Shown here: positions 36,260 through 44,922 of the stretch, one piece after another
Layout of the letters: each line of letters opens with the position of its first letter
Numbering within the stretch: position 1 is the stretch's first letter
DNA from: DASSSY01 sp035708205
GTDB lineage: Bacteria; Bacteroidota; Bacteroidia; Chitinophagales; Chitinophagaceae
Direction of reading: 5' to 3'
DNA: 64,000 bases
Assembly: GCA_035708205.1 (NCBI GenBank)
Contig: DASSSY010000004.1
Location: forward strand, 248,001-312,000
Notes under the pieces: generated by a model
Databases searched by the model: none
The model's input: the letters and a program-made list of their open reading frames with translations, nothing else
Told to the model about the DNA's origin: nothing
Made by a program: the position numbers and the translations under genes

Positions 36260-36751
36260 TTAATTTTTCATATTGACAAACTGTAGGGGAATATCCAAAT
36301 CGGCGTTGCGGCAAAGTTGGATCACTTCCTGCAGATCGTCTATTTTTTTGCCGGTTATCCGGATAATATCATCCATAATGGCGGCCTGTACCTTAAGTTT
36401 GCTGTCTTTAATGAGTTTGACGATTTTCTTGGCCTGCTCTTTGTCTAAGCCGTTGCAAACAGGAATCTCCTTGCGAATGTATTTTCCTGAAGCTACCGGC
36501 TCTTTGCTGAAATCAAAGGCTTTCACATCCAGCCCCTGTTTCATGGCCTTGGAGATCAATATATCTTCCAGCTGCTTAAGCTTCATGTCGCTGTCGGTTT
36601 CAGTCTTCAATAAAAGGTTTTTCTTGTCCAGTTCCAAAACCACATGACTGCCTTTAAAGTCATAACGGTTGCTGATTTCCTTATGAGCTACATTAATAGT
36701 ATTGTCTAAGGTCTGAATATCAACTTTACTGGTAATGTCAAACGAGGGCAT
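36260..36751 (-). CDS. yajQ: YajQ-family nucleotide-binding protein
   Basis: 163 residues from the ATG at 36751 (MPSFDITSKVD, the invariant YajQ N-terminus). The longer open frame to 36811 lacks family support. Typical blocks are SNRYDFKGSH, the central KEPVASGKYIRKEIP and the C-terminal RITGKKIDDLQEVI. YajQ proteins have two RRM-like domains; the Xanthomonas member binds cyclic di-GMP and acts with a transcription factor. No cyclic di-GMP enzymes are seen in this window. It lies between DUF445 and lgt, with 53 bases to the latter. Confidence 0.93.
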   Translation of the reverse strand: MPSFDITSKVDIQTLDNTINVAHKEISNRYDFKGSHVVLELDKKNLLLKTETDSDMKLKQLEDILISKAMKQGLDVKAFDFSKEPVASGKYIRKEIPVCNGLDKEQAKKIVKLIKDSKLKVQAAIMDDIIRITGKKIDDLQEVIQLCRNADLDIPLQFVNMKN

Positions 36752-36791
36752 AAGCGCTGTATTTTGAGCAAAGATAATAAAACAATACGAG

Positions 36792-36824
36792 CCGGGCCGG
36801 CCGGTAGCCATAGGCCGGCCTCGG
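36792..36824 (-). terminator. GC-rich hairpin after the DUF445 gene
   Basis: A stem of 11 bp with one bulge (CCG-GGCCGGCC with GGCCGGCC-T-CGG) begins 4 bases after the DUF445 stop. Read on the minus strand it is followed by a moderately T-rich stretch, so termination may be partial. Confidence 0.5.
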
Positions 36825-36827
36825 TTT

Positions 36828-38066
36828 TTAATGTAGAAAATAACCCAGCGTATGGATCACCAGGCCGACAAGGCCGCCTACTAAAGTACCGTTGAAGCGG
36901 ATAAACTGTAAGTCTTTCCCTACCTCTGTTTCCAGTTTTTGGCTTAAAGCGCGGCTTTCCCACTGCCCCACCGTTGAGCTGATCAACTGGGCCGCTGCCG
37001 TTTTGTGACGCATGATGAGCCTGAAGGCCTGGACCTGTATAAAGTTGTCCAGCTTTCCGGCTTTTGAGGCATTCCGGAGATATTGCTCTGAGATGTCCAC
37101 CAGGGTTTTGTTCAAATATTTTTGAACGTCGGAACCGGTTTCAGACAGGTTGTTCTTTAAATGATTTTTAAAATATTGCCAGGTCTTTTCGCTGTAATTG
37201 TTCAATTTACCTTCGGGCAGCAGATAATCTTTTAGCGATTGGAAGCGACCGGCCCATTGTGGCGACGTCTTCATATCAACGGCCCATTGCCGGAGCTTTT
37301 GATTGATAACCTGACGTTGTGGATGATGCGGATCGGCGGCCAGGTCAAGGAGATAATTCCGGAGCCCTTTGGTAATCTTGGCCGCGATCAGGTCGTCAAT
37401 AAATCCCGGGATAAGCTTATAGCTTTCTGCACTGACTTTTTCTTTTATAAAGTTCTGGTTTTCGGCAATATATTGCGCCGCATTTTCGGCAAGGCGGCTC
37501 AGCCATTCTTCATGGAGGCGGTGCTCTAACAGGCCTTCTAAAGCATCGCCCGCAATTTTTCCCGTGGGGAGCTGTTCTGTCAATGCCCGGACCTGCCGGC
37601 TGATAAAAGCCGTCATATGACGGTCATCTGCCTGCTCTAAGGCCTCTGCGATGATTCTCGTAAGCTCCTGAACGATTAACCCGCGATTCTGCGGCCGATC
37701 AAGCCATTGGCCTAATTTCCGGGCCACCCGGAGCTTTTCGATCCGGGGACGTATGGTTTCTGCGGTCAGGAAATTCTCGGCAACGAATTGCCCCAGGTTA
37801 TTACCGATGGTAACCTTGTTGGCTTCAATAAGGTTGGTATGCGGGACAGGGAGGCCAAGTGGATGCCTGAACAGGGCGGTAACCGCGAACCAGTCGGCCA
37901 GGGCGCCCACCATGGCCGCTTCCGCGAAAGCGCGCGCAAAACCGGTCAGCGGGGACGCCTTATAGACAAAAAAAGAGGCTACATAAACAACGGCCATCAG
38001 CAACAACAGCCCTGTGGCGATCATTTTATATCTTCTGAGCTGGTGTTGTTTGTCCTGGGATTTCAT
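36828..38066 (-). CDS. DUF445 family membrane protein
   Basis: 412 residues from the ATG at 38066 (MKSQDKQHQLRRYKMIATG); an in-frame ATG at 38132 is less likely. Two N-terminal helices surround GFARAFAEAAMVGALADWFAVTALFRHPLGLP, the hallmark of DUF445 (part of this run is hydrophobic). A long helical soluble region follows and there is a C-terminal helix (GTLVGGLVGLVIHTLGYFL). The family is widespread and membrane-bound; its biochemical function is not established. It sits 71 bases downstream of the cyclophilin gene in the same direction. Confidence 0.88.
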   Translation of the reverse strand: MKSQDKQHQLRRYKMIATGLLLLMAVVYVASFFVYKASPLTGFARAFAEAAMVGALADWFAVTALFRHPLGLPVPHTNLIEANKVTIGNNLGQFVAENFLTAETIRPRIEKLRVARKLGQWLDRPQNRGLIVQELTRIIAEALEQADDRHMTAFISRQVRALTEQLPTGKIAGDALEGLLEHRLHEEWLSRLAENAAQYIAENQNFIKEKVSAESYKLIPGFIDDLIAAKITKGLRNYLLDLAADPHHPQRQVINQKLRQWAVDMKTSPQWAGRFQSLKDYLLPEGKLNNYSEKTWQYFKNHLKNNLSETGSDVQKYLNKTLVDISEQYLRNASKAGKLDNFIQVQAFRLIMRHKTAAAQLISSTVGQWESRALSQKLETEVGKDLQFIRFNGTLVGGLVGLVIHTLGYFLH

Positions 38067-38137
38067 AAAAAAAGAAAACCGTTGAATCCTGGCAAAGTTA
38101 GGTGATAACAGTTTTACGCCAGTAGGCTTCATTTTCG

Positions 38138-38803
38138 TTACAGCCAGAAAAACAAGAATTTCTTCTGTACGCGCAGCTTTAATATTTTTTGATCTTTTAG
38201 CGGCCGGTCAAATTTATCGCGTTTTTGGTTGACGATCTTATCGACAATGTCCATACCTTTTGTTACCTGTCCGAAAACGGTGTAGTTCCCGTCAAGGAAA
38301 GGCGTACCGCCAATGGTTTCATAAATTTTCTTTTGCGCGGCCGTCCATTGATGCCCTGTGCGTTCAGATATCCTGTCCAGCTCGGCCTCGGTGTATTTTT
38401 TACCCTGGACGATATAGAACTGGCAGCCGGAAGAGGCTTTTTCGGGATTATTGTCACGGGCTGCGGCCAAAGCTCCCTGCTGGTGGATATATTCTTTCCT
38501 GAATTCGGCAGGAATACGATAGCCTACATCACCGTTGCCCAGTTGCTGGCCGGGCTTGGCCTCTTTGGATCCAGGATCACCGCCCTGTATCATAAATTCA
38601 GGAATGACCCGGTGGAACAGCGTACCGTCATAAAAATGCTTTTTGCACAATTTGACAAAGTTGGCTTCATGTTTGGGAGTATTGTTATAGAGTTCCAGAA
38701 CAATCTTGCCGTATGTGGTGCTTAAAACAGCCCGGTATTTTTGAGCAAATACGGTAGTGGTAAAGGACAGGATAAGAGCCAGGGTAAAAAGTTTCTTGAG
38801 CAT
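38138..38803 (-). CDS. Exported cyclophilin-type peptidyl-prolyl isomerase
   Basis: 221 residues with a signal peptide (MLKKLFTLALILSFTTTVFA). A cyclophilin domain follows with FHRVIPEFMIQGGD (catalytic Arg and the GGD turn), ASSGCQFYIVQG and the FGQVTKGMDIVDKI end block. An insert of about 35 residues (YTEAELDRISERTGHQWTAA) interrupts the domain before GGTPFLDGNYTVFG; this is common in Bacteroidetes periplasmic cyclophilins. It assists proline-limited folding of exported proteins. Confidence 0.93.
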   Translation of the reverse strand: MLKKLFTLALILSFTTTVFAQKYRAVLSTTYGKIVLELYNNTPKHEANFVKLCKKHFYDGTLFHRVIPEFMIQGGDPGSKEAKPGQQLGNGDVGYRIPAEFRKEYIHQQGALAAARDNNPEKASSGCQFYIVQGKKYTEAELDRISERTGHQWTAAQKKIYETIGGTPFLDGNYTVFGQVTKGMDIVDKIVNQKRDKFDRPLKDQKILKLRVQKKFLFFWL

Positions 38804-38848
38804 TACAGTTTATCGGTTATGGTTTTGAGTGAATGAAGTTGAGGTGCA

Positions 38849-39541
38849 TTAATCCTCAATATGATAGTCTAGCAGGCTGTTGCTGATCTGCTTTTGAAAA
38901 AAGGCCAGGATATGCACGTCCAGATCCGATTTCAGAATGCCGATGCCTGGTTTGATATCCATATTGAGCTCGCCGCAGTTGATCCAGGCAGGCGTGCCAT
39001 GCAATTTACCTTTTAGTGTATTTTTGGTATGAATGACACCGGTATAAGTATGCCCGTTTATGGTTAGCGTACCATTGGTTTCCGTAACCTCCCCCTCGGT
39101 TTTGACATCTACCGTCATGCCGGAATATTGCATCTGGGAAGTGTTGGTCCAGGTGTCGCCGGTCTTGGGATCGACTGTGCAGATGATGGCTGCGACATAT
39201 TGTCCGTCACCGTCCGAAAGGTCTATGAGATTAAGATAATAATCGGTGTTCTTGGCGTAAAATTTAGGAGTGATATAGCCCGTGCTGGTATCTTTCATCT
39301 CAAAATAATCGTACTGGCCGCCGCCCACTGTAGAATCCATACCCGTGGCCGTAGTTTTGGAAACACTGCTGTCATCGGCTTCCATAAGCCACCATGAACC
39401 GCTGTCGGCAGGAATAAGCTCAGAAGAGCTTTCATTATTATTTTTGTCTAATTTTTCGTTATTGCCTTCTTTCCGGCAGGAAGAAAAGAGTAAGCTCGCC
39501 CCTGCTAAAGATAGCAGTGTTACCTTGAAAATAGTGTTCAT
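38849..39541 (-). CDS. Putative lipoprotein of unknown function
   Basis: 230 residues with a lipoprotein signal (VTLLSLAGASLLFSSC, lipobox FSSC). A charged Asn-rich linker (EKLDKNNNESSSELIP) leads to a beta-rich domain with no recognised family. Segments such as YFEMKDTSTGYITPKFYAKN suggest a jelly-roll or lipocalin-like fold, but that is a guess. It follows the carbonic anhydrase gene by 160 bases with a stem-loop between, so it probably has its own promoter. Confidence 0.7.
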   Translation of the reverse strand: MNTIFKVTLLSLAGASLLFSSCRKEGNNEKLDKNNNESSSELIPADSGSWWLMEADDSSVSKTTATGMDSTVGGGQYDYFEMKDTSTGYITPKFYAKNTDYYLNLIDLSDGDGQYVAAIICTVDPKTGDTWTNTSQMQYSGMTVDVKTEGEVTETNGTLTINGHTYTGVIHTKNTLKGKLHGTPAWINCGELNMDIKPGIGILKSDLDVHILAFFQKQISNSLLDYHIED

Positions 39542-39646
39542 CGTAAAGATGGCTTAATTAAATTTCTTAAGGCGAATATATGGAATCTTCACTTAATGAC
39601 TTATTAAAAATTGCCGGTGACAAAAGTTCCTCTTTCCCATAAATTA

Positions 39647-39674
39647 ACCCTTTTCCATGTCAATGGAAAAGGGT
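39647..39674 (-). terminator. Stem-loop after the carbonic anhydrase gene
   Basis: A perfect 12-bp stem ACCCTTTTCCAT / ATGGAAAAGGGT with a 4-base loop lies 27 bases downstream of the carbonic anhydrase stop. On the minus strand it is followed by TAATTTATG, which is only partly T-rich. Confidence 0.55.
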
Positions 39675-39700
39675 ATCGATAGCTTTTCTAAGACCATAAT

Positions 39701-40348
39701 TTAGATTAAAGACTGTTCCGTCAGGTTGTAAACCTCCTGGATCTCCTTCAGGATATGGTTAAAATCAAGATCGAGGTCTTTGATCAAACCGGTCTTCAGG
39801 TCGTATACCCACCCATGCACAACCGGAAAGCCACCGGCTAAATACTTTTTCTGAACTTCCGCTAATTTAACCACATTGATGCATTGTTCCAGGACATTCA
39901 GCTCGACCAACCTGTTATAGCGCTCGTGTTCATCGGTAATCGCGTTTAATTCCGCTTTATGCAACCGGTAAACGTCCCGGACATTACGTAGCCATCCGTT
40001 CAGGATGCCTAAGTCCTGTTGCTGCATGGCGGCCTTAACGCCTCCGCAGCCATAATGGCCGCAGACCACAATATGCTTCACGTTCAGGTGCACAACGGCA
40101 TAATTGATCACGGACATGATATTCAGATCGGTGGCACTGACGACATTGGCGATATTCCGGTGAACGAAAATATCCCCCGGCTGCATGCCCATTGCCTGGT
40201 TGGCGGGAACGCGGCTGTCGCTGCAACCGATAAATAAAAATTCAGGATCCTGGCCTTTGGCCAGGTTTTCGAAATAATCCGCCTGCGTTCCCGTTTTTTC
40301 AGCAACCCATTTCTTGTTGCGTTCAAAAACCTCTTGGTATAATGACAT
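39701..40348 (-). CDS. Beta-class carbonic anhydrase
   Basis: 215 residues. The zinc ligands and dyad of the beta class are visible: C42, D44 and R46 in CSDSRVP, and H98 and C101 in CGHYGCGG. The PGDIFVHRNIANVV block also fits. The enzyme interconverts carbon dioxide and bicarbonate and supplies bicarbonate to carboxylases. There is no signal peptide, so it is cytoplasmic. No SulP-type transporter gene is adjacent. Confidence 0.95.
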   Translation of the reverse strand: MSLYQEVFERNKKWVAEKTGTQADYFENLAKGQDPEFLFIGCSDSRVPANQAMGMQPGDIFVHRNIANVVSATDLNIMSVINYAVVHLNVKHIVVCGHYGCGGVKAAMQQQDLGILNGWLRNVRDVYRLHKAELNAITDEHERYNRLVELNVLEQCINVVKLAEVQKKYLAGGFPVVHGWVYDLKTGLIKDLDLDFNHILKEIQEVYNLTEQSLI

Positions 40349-40362
40349 AGATGGTTGTTATT

Positions 40363-40375
40363 ATGAGCTATGGGT
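40363..40375 (+). repeat. Left arm of an inverted repeat around the four-helix-bundle gene
   Basis: ATGAGCTATGGGT here is repeated exactly in reverse complement at 40824-40836. It is followed by TACGAATTATGACTCC, and the far arm carries a related GAATTA-GGAG stretch, so each arm is a short run of degenerate repeats. Confidence 0.7.
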
Positions 40376-40418
40376 TACGAATTATGACTCCTTCCATAAT
40401 ACGTCACGCAGCGCTCGG

Positions 40419-40784
40419 TTAATTCTTCATTTTTGCTTTTGTGGTCAGAATGGCTGATTTTATCATCTTTAAAATGCTATCTGCTTTTTGATAAATATCA
40501 ATACAATCCTGCTTATTAATATATTGACTTTTATAAAGCAATTCTATCCAATATCTCGATTCGTCACATTCTTTCTGAGCAATATAAAGTTTGTGAACAA
40601 AATCATTTTTACTTTGTGCATTTTGCGCTTCCCGGATATTTGCACCTACAGAAGTGCCGGAGCGGAGCAATTGTTTGCTCAAAACATGTTCTTGTTGTTC
40701 TGCAACTATCTTTTTGTACAATTGGATAATGTTCAAAGCAAAATCAAACGAGGTATCTTTTAGGATTGATTTGTTTTGTGTCAT
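40419..40784 (-). CDS. Four-helix-bundle protein (23S rRNA intervening-sequence family)
   Basis: 121 residues. FALNIIQLYKKIVAEQQEHV, LLRSGTSVGANIREAQNAQS and KECDESRYWIELLYKS are the three diagnostic blocks of the family. The family was first noticed as ORFs inside intervening sequences of 23S rRNA genes in Leptospira, Coxiella and others. Its members form pentameric four-helix bundles of unknown function. Here the gene is not in an rRNA gene but between carbonic anhydrase and mtaB. It is bracketed by a 13-bp inverted repeat (40363-40375 and 40824-40836), which suggests it arrived as a unit. Confidence 0.9.
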   Translation of the reverse strand: MTQNKSILKDTSFDFALNIIQLYKKIVAEQQEHVLSKQLLRSGTSVGANIREAQNAQSKNDFVHKLYIAQKECDESRYWIELLYKSQYINKQDCIDIYQKADSILKMIKSAILTTKAKMKN

Positions 40785-40823
40785 CTCAAAATACTAATAT
40801 CTATCTGTAAAATACACCTCATT

Positions 40824-40836
40824 ACCCATAGCTCAT
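40824..40836 (-). repeat. Right arm of the inverted repeat around the four-helix-bundle gene
   Basis: ACCCATAGCTCAT on the plus strand is the exact reverse complement of 40363-40375. It lies 17 bases beyond the mtaB stop codon. Confidence 0.7.
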
Positions 40837-40853
40837 CACTCCTAATTCATAAC

Positions 40854-42122
40854 TCACCGAAGTTGCCAGTCCACGATCTTATTGACCCATTCTTCACGGG
40901 CGGGTGTTTCTACCCGAATGTAATTATCGGTATAGCCCTCAATCATATTATTTTTCCGGGTCTCTTCGAACAGCACGGGCCGTGTCTGGCCGTGGTGCTG
41001 TTCCGTGAAATACCGCATCTTCTGATAAGACAGGTTTCTTAAAATACGATTGCGTTCATGGCGGATATGTACCGGCACAGGATTGTCCATGGTAGCTGCC
41101 AGAGTGTTGCTCCGTTCCGAATAGGTGAACACATGTAAATAGGAAACGTCCAGCTCATGAAGAAACTGATAGGTTTCCATAAACAATTCTTCCGTTTCGC
41201 CCGGAAAGCCCACAATGACATCTACGCCTATACAGCAATGCGGCATACGCGCTTTAATTTGCCGAACGCGTTCCGCGTAAAGCTCCCGGCGATAGCGCCG
41301 CCGCATTTTCCCCAGGATTTCATTGCTTCCGCTCTGAAGGGGAATATGAAAATGCGGCATAAACCGTTGGCTGCAGGCAACAAAATCTATGATCTCCGGG
41401 CTCAGCAAATTGGGCTCAATGGAAGAGATCCGGAAACGGGGAATACCTGAATTTTGATCAATATGCTGAATAAGCTCAAAAAAGCTTTGCTCTTTCTGGC
41501 GTCCGCCGTCGTGACCTTTACCAAAATCGCCCAGGTTGACACCGGTCAGCACCACTTCCTGCACGCCGTTGGCCGCTAATTGTTCCAGGTCTTTCTTTAC
41601 GCCGTCAATGGTATTGCTCCGGCTGTTGCCCCTGGCCATGGGAATGGTACAAAAGCTGCAATTATAATCACAGCCGTCCTGGACTTTCAGGAAAGCCCGC
41701 GTACGATCGTTAAGCGAAAAAGCGGCATTAAAGCCCTGTACATCCTCCACATCGCAGGAACAAATCTTGGCGCTGTCCCCTTTGACCAGTTCCTGGATAT
41801 GTTTGGTAATATTGAATTTTTCGGCAGCGCCCAACACCAGGTCCACACCTTCCATACCGGCAATTTCTTCGGGTTTGAGCTGGGCATAGCAACCCGTAAC
41901 CACGACCATGGATTCCGGCGAACGGCGGCGTATGCGGCGCACAATTTGCCGGCATTCCTTATCGGCATTATCAGTCACGGAACAGGTGTTCAGGACATAG
42001 ACATCAGCATCTTCCTCCCAACTTCTCTTTTCAAAGCCATCGGTTTCCATAAGACGGCTCAGGGTAGAAGTTTCCGAAAAATTAAGCTTACAGCCTAATG
42101 TATGAAAAGCAACGGATTTCAA
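40854..42122 (-). CDS. mtaB: tRNA t6A37 methylthiotransferase MtaB
   Basis: A 422-residue methylthiotransferase of the MiaB family. The N-terminal cluster cysteines are C11, C47 and C78. The radical-SAM cysteines are C151, C155 and C158 in CDYNCSFC. A C-terminal TRAM-like segment (TRPVLFEETRKNNMIEGYTD) is present. The N-terminal FHTLGCKLNFSE is diagnostic of MtaB rather than MiaB or RimO. It converts t6A at position 37 of ANN-decoding tRNAs to ms2t6A. It is coupled to the upstream DUF6580 gene by a 9-base gap. Confidence 0.95.
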   Translation of the reverse strand: MKSVAFHTLGCKLNFSETSTLSRLMETDGFEKRSWEEDADVYVLNTCSVTDNADKECRQIVRRIRRRSPESMVVVTGCYAQLKPEEIAGMEGVDLVLGAAEKFNITKHIQELVKGDSAKICSCDVEDVQGFNAAFSLNDRTRAFLKVQDGCDYNCSFCTIPMARGNSRSNTIDGVKKDLEQLAANGVQEVVLTGVNLGDFGKGHDGGRQKEQSFFELIQHIDQNSGIPRFRISSIEPNLLSPEIIDFVACSQRFMPHFHIPLQSGSNEILGKMRRRYRRELYAERVRQIKARMPHCCIGVDVIVGFPGETEELFMETYQFLHELDVSYLHVFTYSERSNTLAATMDNPVPVHIRHERNRILRNLSYQKMRYFTEQHHGQTRPVLFEETRKNNMIEGYTDNYIRVETPAREEWVNKIVDWQLR

Positions 42123-42131
42123 AGCAACGCC

Positions 42132-42722
42132 TTATTTTTTTGCAGCCAGGCCCAATCGTGAAGCAGCTGAATATTGGCTGATCAGGGCATATATCCCGAA
42201 CAGCAGGCCACTAAATAACAGATCGCCGACAAAAGCATTAATAAACATACCGGAGCCCATCGGTGTATAGAAAGGAATGGCCATTAAGTAAGTAGTGGTC
42301 AATCCTTCAAAACTATAACCGTAATAGCCGGCGGCAAATACACCCAGATTGGACACTATCCAGAAAATAGCCGAACCGCCCAGGGTAAATCCTAAAATCC
42401 GTAAAGGTTTAGGCCGTCGCATCCCGGTGCCCAGCAAAACAACTAAAGCCATGGCGCCATACACAAAGAACTGGCTGATGCCGTAAAAGCCCTGAGTGCC
42501 GGTAAATAAGCCCAGAAAAATATCCGAAAGCAAATAAACCGCTAACGGCAGGAGATAGGCATAGGCCTTGTTCTTCAGGATTGCGCCGCTAAATAGGCTG
42601 ATGGCCACGACCGGCGCGAATCCGTACCAATGGGTTTCCGTATTGATGATCCTTGAGATCACGGCTAACATCACCAAAGCGGTGCAGCTCAAAATTGTAA
42701 ATGTATTTTTATTTCCTTTCAT
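42132..42722 (-). CDS. DUF6580 family membrane protein
   Basis: 196 residues with about five hydrophobic helices. Conserved-looking blocks are HWYGFAPVVAISLFSGA near the N-terminus, LPLAVYLLSDIFLGLF, and FWIVSNLGVFAAGYYG. This is the pattern of the DUF6580 family, in architecture similar to ECF-transporter S components, though transport has not been shown. A TACTTTTG box on the minus strand (plus-strand 42744-42751) lies 22 bases upstream of the ATG and probably drives this gene and mtaB. Confidence 0.8.
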   Translation of the reverse strand: MKGNKNTFTILSCTALVMLAVISRIINTETHWYGFAPVVAISLFSGAILKNKAYAYLLPLAVYLLSDIFLGLFTGTQGFYGISQFFVYGAMALVVLLGTGMRRPKPLRILGFTLGGSAIFWIVSNLGVFAAGYYGYSFEGLTTTYLMAIPFYTPMGSGMFINAFVGDLLFSGLLFGIYALISQYSAASRLGLAAKK

Positions 42723-42906
42723 GACAGAGAACCTTTAAGGCTACAAAAGTACAAATATTTAACGGAAATGATCCGGCGAGTTTCGGCAAATGCCTTGATG
42801 AAGTGATCAGCGTTCTACGCGATGCGTTACGGGTGAATAACCGATAATACAACCGGCCTTATATTTTTGCGGATATGGCGCCTGGGGGACGACGCATCTG
42901 ATCGGC

Positions 42907-43494
42907 TTATCCTTCCGGCAGTGCGGATTTGTCCACGGGAATAGTGCCTTTTTGCTTTTTGATGCGAAACCAGCTAAAGTCCTGGTTGGCTTCCAGTCCC
43001 TGACCGTAGGTCATTTGGCCGTCCATGGTAATGCGTACAAACTTATTGGTATAAAACCGCTGTAATTTTTGATTCCAGATCAATTCTTCCGTTTCTAATT
43101 TGTCGCCTTTCCGGTTGACCACAACGACATTATCCCGTACAATGACGTTACCGTTGTTCGGAAAATACCGGGCGAAACTGGCCGTAACGACACTTTCAAC
43201 GTGAAGCGAGGAGTCGTAAGAAGTTAGCTTTAAATGCTTTTTTAAATCAATATAAGGCGGCCGGGAATTGTTGTCCTGGATGAAGGTATCACTTTCAAGG
43301 GTGGCTTTGGTATGGCCGTTCTTGCTGAAAATAAACCTGACGTTTTGCGCATGATCGTTTTGGGATAAACGCATCTCGTCCAAGTTCGGCAGCTTTTTCA
43401 AATCATTCTGGCAGGCGTTGAGCAAAACACAAAACAGGATTAAGGCTAATCCTGTTTTGTACCTGTAATTAAAAATACCTGCTTTTTTTTTCAT
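42907..43494 (-). CDS. lptC: LPS export protein LptC
   Basis: 195 residues. An N-terminal lipoprotein-like signal (GLALILFCVLLNAC) precedes a beta-jellyroll with the LptC/YrbK pattern. LSQNDHAQNVRFIFSKNGHT is the start of the domain, and the later ASFARYFPNNGNVIVRDNVVV and KGDKLETEELIWN are typical OstA/LptC strands. LptC joins the inner-membrane LptBFG complex to LptA and moves lipopolysaccharide across the periplasm. The order coaX, outer-membrane protein, lptC recurs in Bacteroidetes and supports the call. Confidence 0.88.
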   Translation of the reverse strand: MKKKAGIFNYRYKTGLALILFCVLLNACQNDLKKLPNLDEMRLSQNDHAQNVRFIFSKNGHTKATLESDTFIQDNNSRPPYIDLKKHLKLTSYDSSLHVESVVTASFARYFPNNGNVIVRDNVVVVNRKGDKLETEELIWNQKLQRFYTNKFVRITMDGQMTYGQGLEANQDFSWFRIKKQKGTIPVDKSALPEG

Positions 43495-43563
43495 GTCGTT
43501 CCGAGGTTCTATAACGGCTCCGCCAAGGTTAGGATATCACCTGCAAGGTCAGCTTGAGCCCCG

Positions 43564-44922
43564 CTACTGATAACGTGCCGGGCGTTTTAACCAGTAGGTG
43601 TCGTTCAGGGAAATGCCAAAGGTAAAGTTGACGTAAACTTCCTTAGCCAGGCCGTTGGTAATAGAGCCGCGTTTCCCCACTTCCAGGGAAAGGTTGATCT
43701 TCCCGAAATTGTTATAATTCCTTTGCAAAGGAAAGGAAGCGCCGACGGTCCCGCCAAAATAATTGACGTCCGTATTGAACAGGTTGAAGTAATCTTTACC
43801 GTAATAAGCACCTAAGCGATAGGTGACATAGGAAAGATATTTCTTGCCCGGAGTTTCGGCATTCGGGGTATATTCCCCGCCGACGGAAACCCGCCAGCTG
43901 TTGTCACCCACACCGGAACGGTCGCCCAACTTGTCAAATACCGACCAGTCAGTATAGGAAAAATCGGTGCCGATCTCGTAATTGGCCGCTTTTCCGAAAG
44001 CCAGGCCGAAAGTATATGCCGCAGGCATGGTCAGCTTGCCCTTGACCTCATTATTGATCAATGTGTCTATAACGAGATCGGAGGTGGTGCCGTCAGTAAG
44101 ATAATCGTAGGCCAGGTCAAGATTCTGGCGGGTAACATTTAGCTTTTGAGAAAGCGTTGCCGTTGCCCCGATATTAAAATACTTTTCTTTTTTTAGCTTG
44201 GCATGATAAAGAAGACCCCCTTTCCAGTAAAGACCGCCGATGCGGTCGGCGTTGGTTAGCTGGGCGCTGCGCACGTGATAAGTAGAGCCGGAAGAGTCCG
44301 ATCCGGCGGTTTGTAAAGAGTTGGCGTAATCGTAGGTGCCAAAGGCATAGCCGAAATTAGCACCGATGCTCAGACCTTTATACTGACCGGCAAGGCCGAT
44401 AAAAGCATATTGCAGGCTTCCCGAACCATTATAGTTATTGAGGGCGTCCCCCATGGTCTGCAGATTGAAGATTGTGTCGTTAGCGTTATAATAGGTGTAC
44501 GCAATGGGCCTGAAGCCGATGTTCAGCCCAAAATGCTTACCGGCATTCATGCCCAGGTTAAAATAAGCGAAATTGCCCGTACCTGAATTGGTTTTTTGAT
44601 CGCCTAAAAAAACGCTTCTCTGTTTGGCTTCAAAGGCAAAATCCAGGGTTGCCGCTGTCAGGAAGCTATAGCTGGCCGGGTTGAACGCGTTCACGTTTAA
44701 CCCCGGCGTGCCGGCTGTAGCGATGCCTCCCATGCCGCTCAATGTCGCATTGTATGGAGAATTCAAGTTACCGATGCCATAGCGGGAATAGGGGGAATTT
44801 TCCTGATTGGAGCGCGGGCCGCTATCGCTGCCAATGGGTTGGGCCCTTAAACAGTTGGGTGCAAAAACACTGAACAGTAAGGCAGAAATAAGTCCTTTGC
44901 GAACCAGAGGGCTATCGAACAT
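43564..44922 (-). CDS. Outer-membrane beta-barrel protein (FadL/PorV-like)
   Basis: 452 residues with a signal sequence (ISALLFSVFAPNCLRA). NSPYSRYGIGNL then follows, with GMGGIATAGTPGLNVNAFNP, a pattern shared by FadL/OmpP1-like and PorV-like barrels, and about 14 amphipathic strands. It overlaps coaX by 11 bases and lies 69 bases upstream of lptC, so it is translated within that operon. It may serve in envelope assembly, as its neighbours do, but the exact role is not known. Confidence 0.8.
   Translation of the reverse strand: MFDSPLVRKGLISALLFSVFAPNCLRAQPIGSDSGPRSNQENSPYSRYGIGNLNSPYNATLSGMGGIATAGTPGLNVNAFNPASYSFLTAATLDFAFEAKQRSVFLGDQKTNSGTGNFAYFNLGMNAGKHFGLNIGFRPIAYTYYNANDTIFNLQTMGDALNNYNGSGSLQYAFIGLAGQYKGLSIGANFGYAFGTYDYANSLQTAGSDSSGSTYHVRSAQLTNADRIGGLYWKGGLLYHAKLKKEKYFNIGATATLSQKLNVTRQNLDLAYDYLTDGTTSDLVIDTLINNEVKGKLTMPAAYTFGLAFGKAANYEIGTDFSYTDWSVFDKLGDRSGVGDNSWRVSVGGEYTPNAETPGKKYLSYVTYRLGAYYGKDYFNLFNTDVNYFGGTVGASFPLQRNYNNFGKINLSLEVGKRGSITNGLAKEVYVNFTFGISLNDTYWLKRPARYQ

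Noticed and set aside
40776..41042. Plus-strand open frame of 88 codons spanning the inverted-repeat arm and the 3' end of mtaB
   Set aside because: It overlaps the well-supported mtaB coding sequence on the other strand and has no motif.
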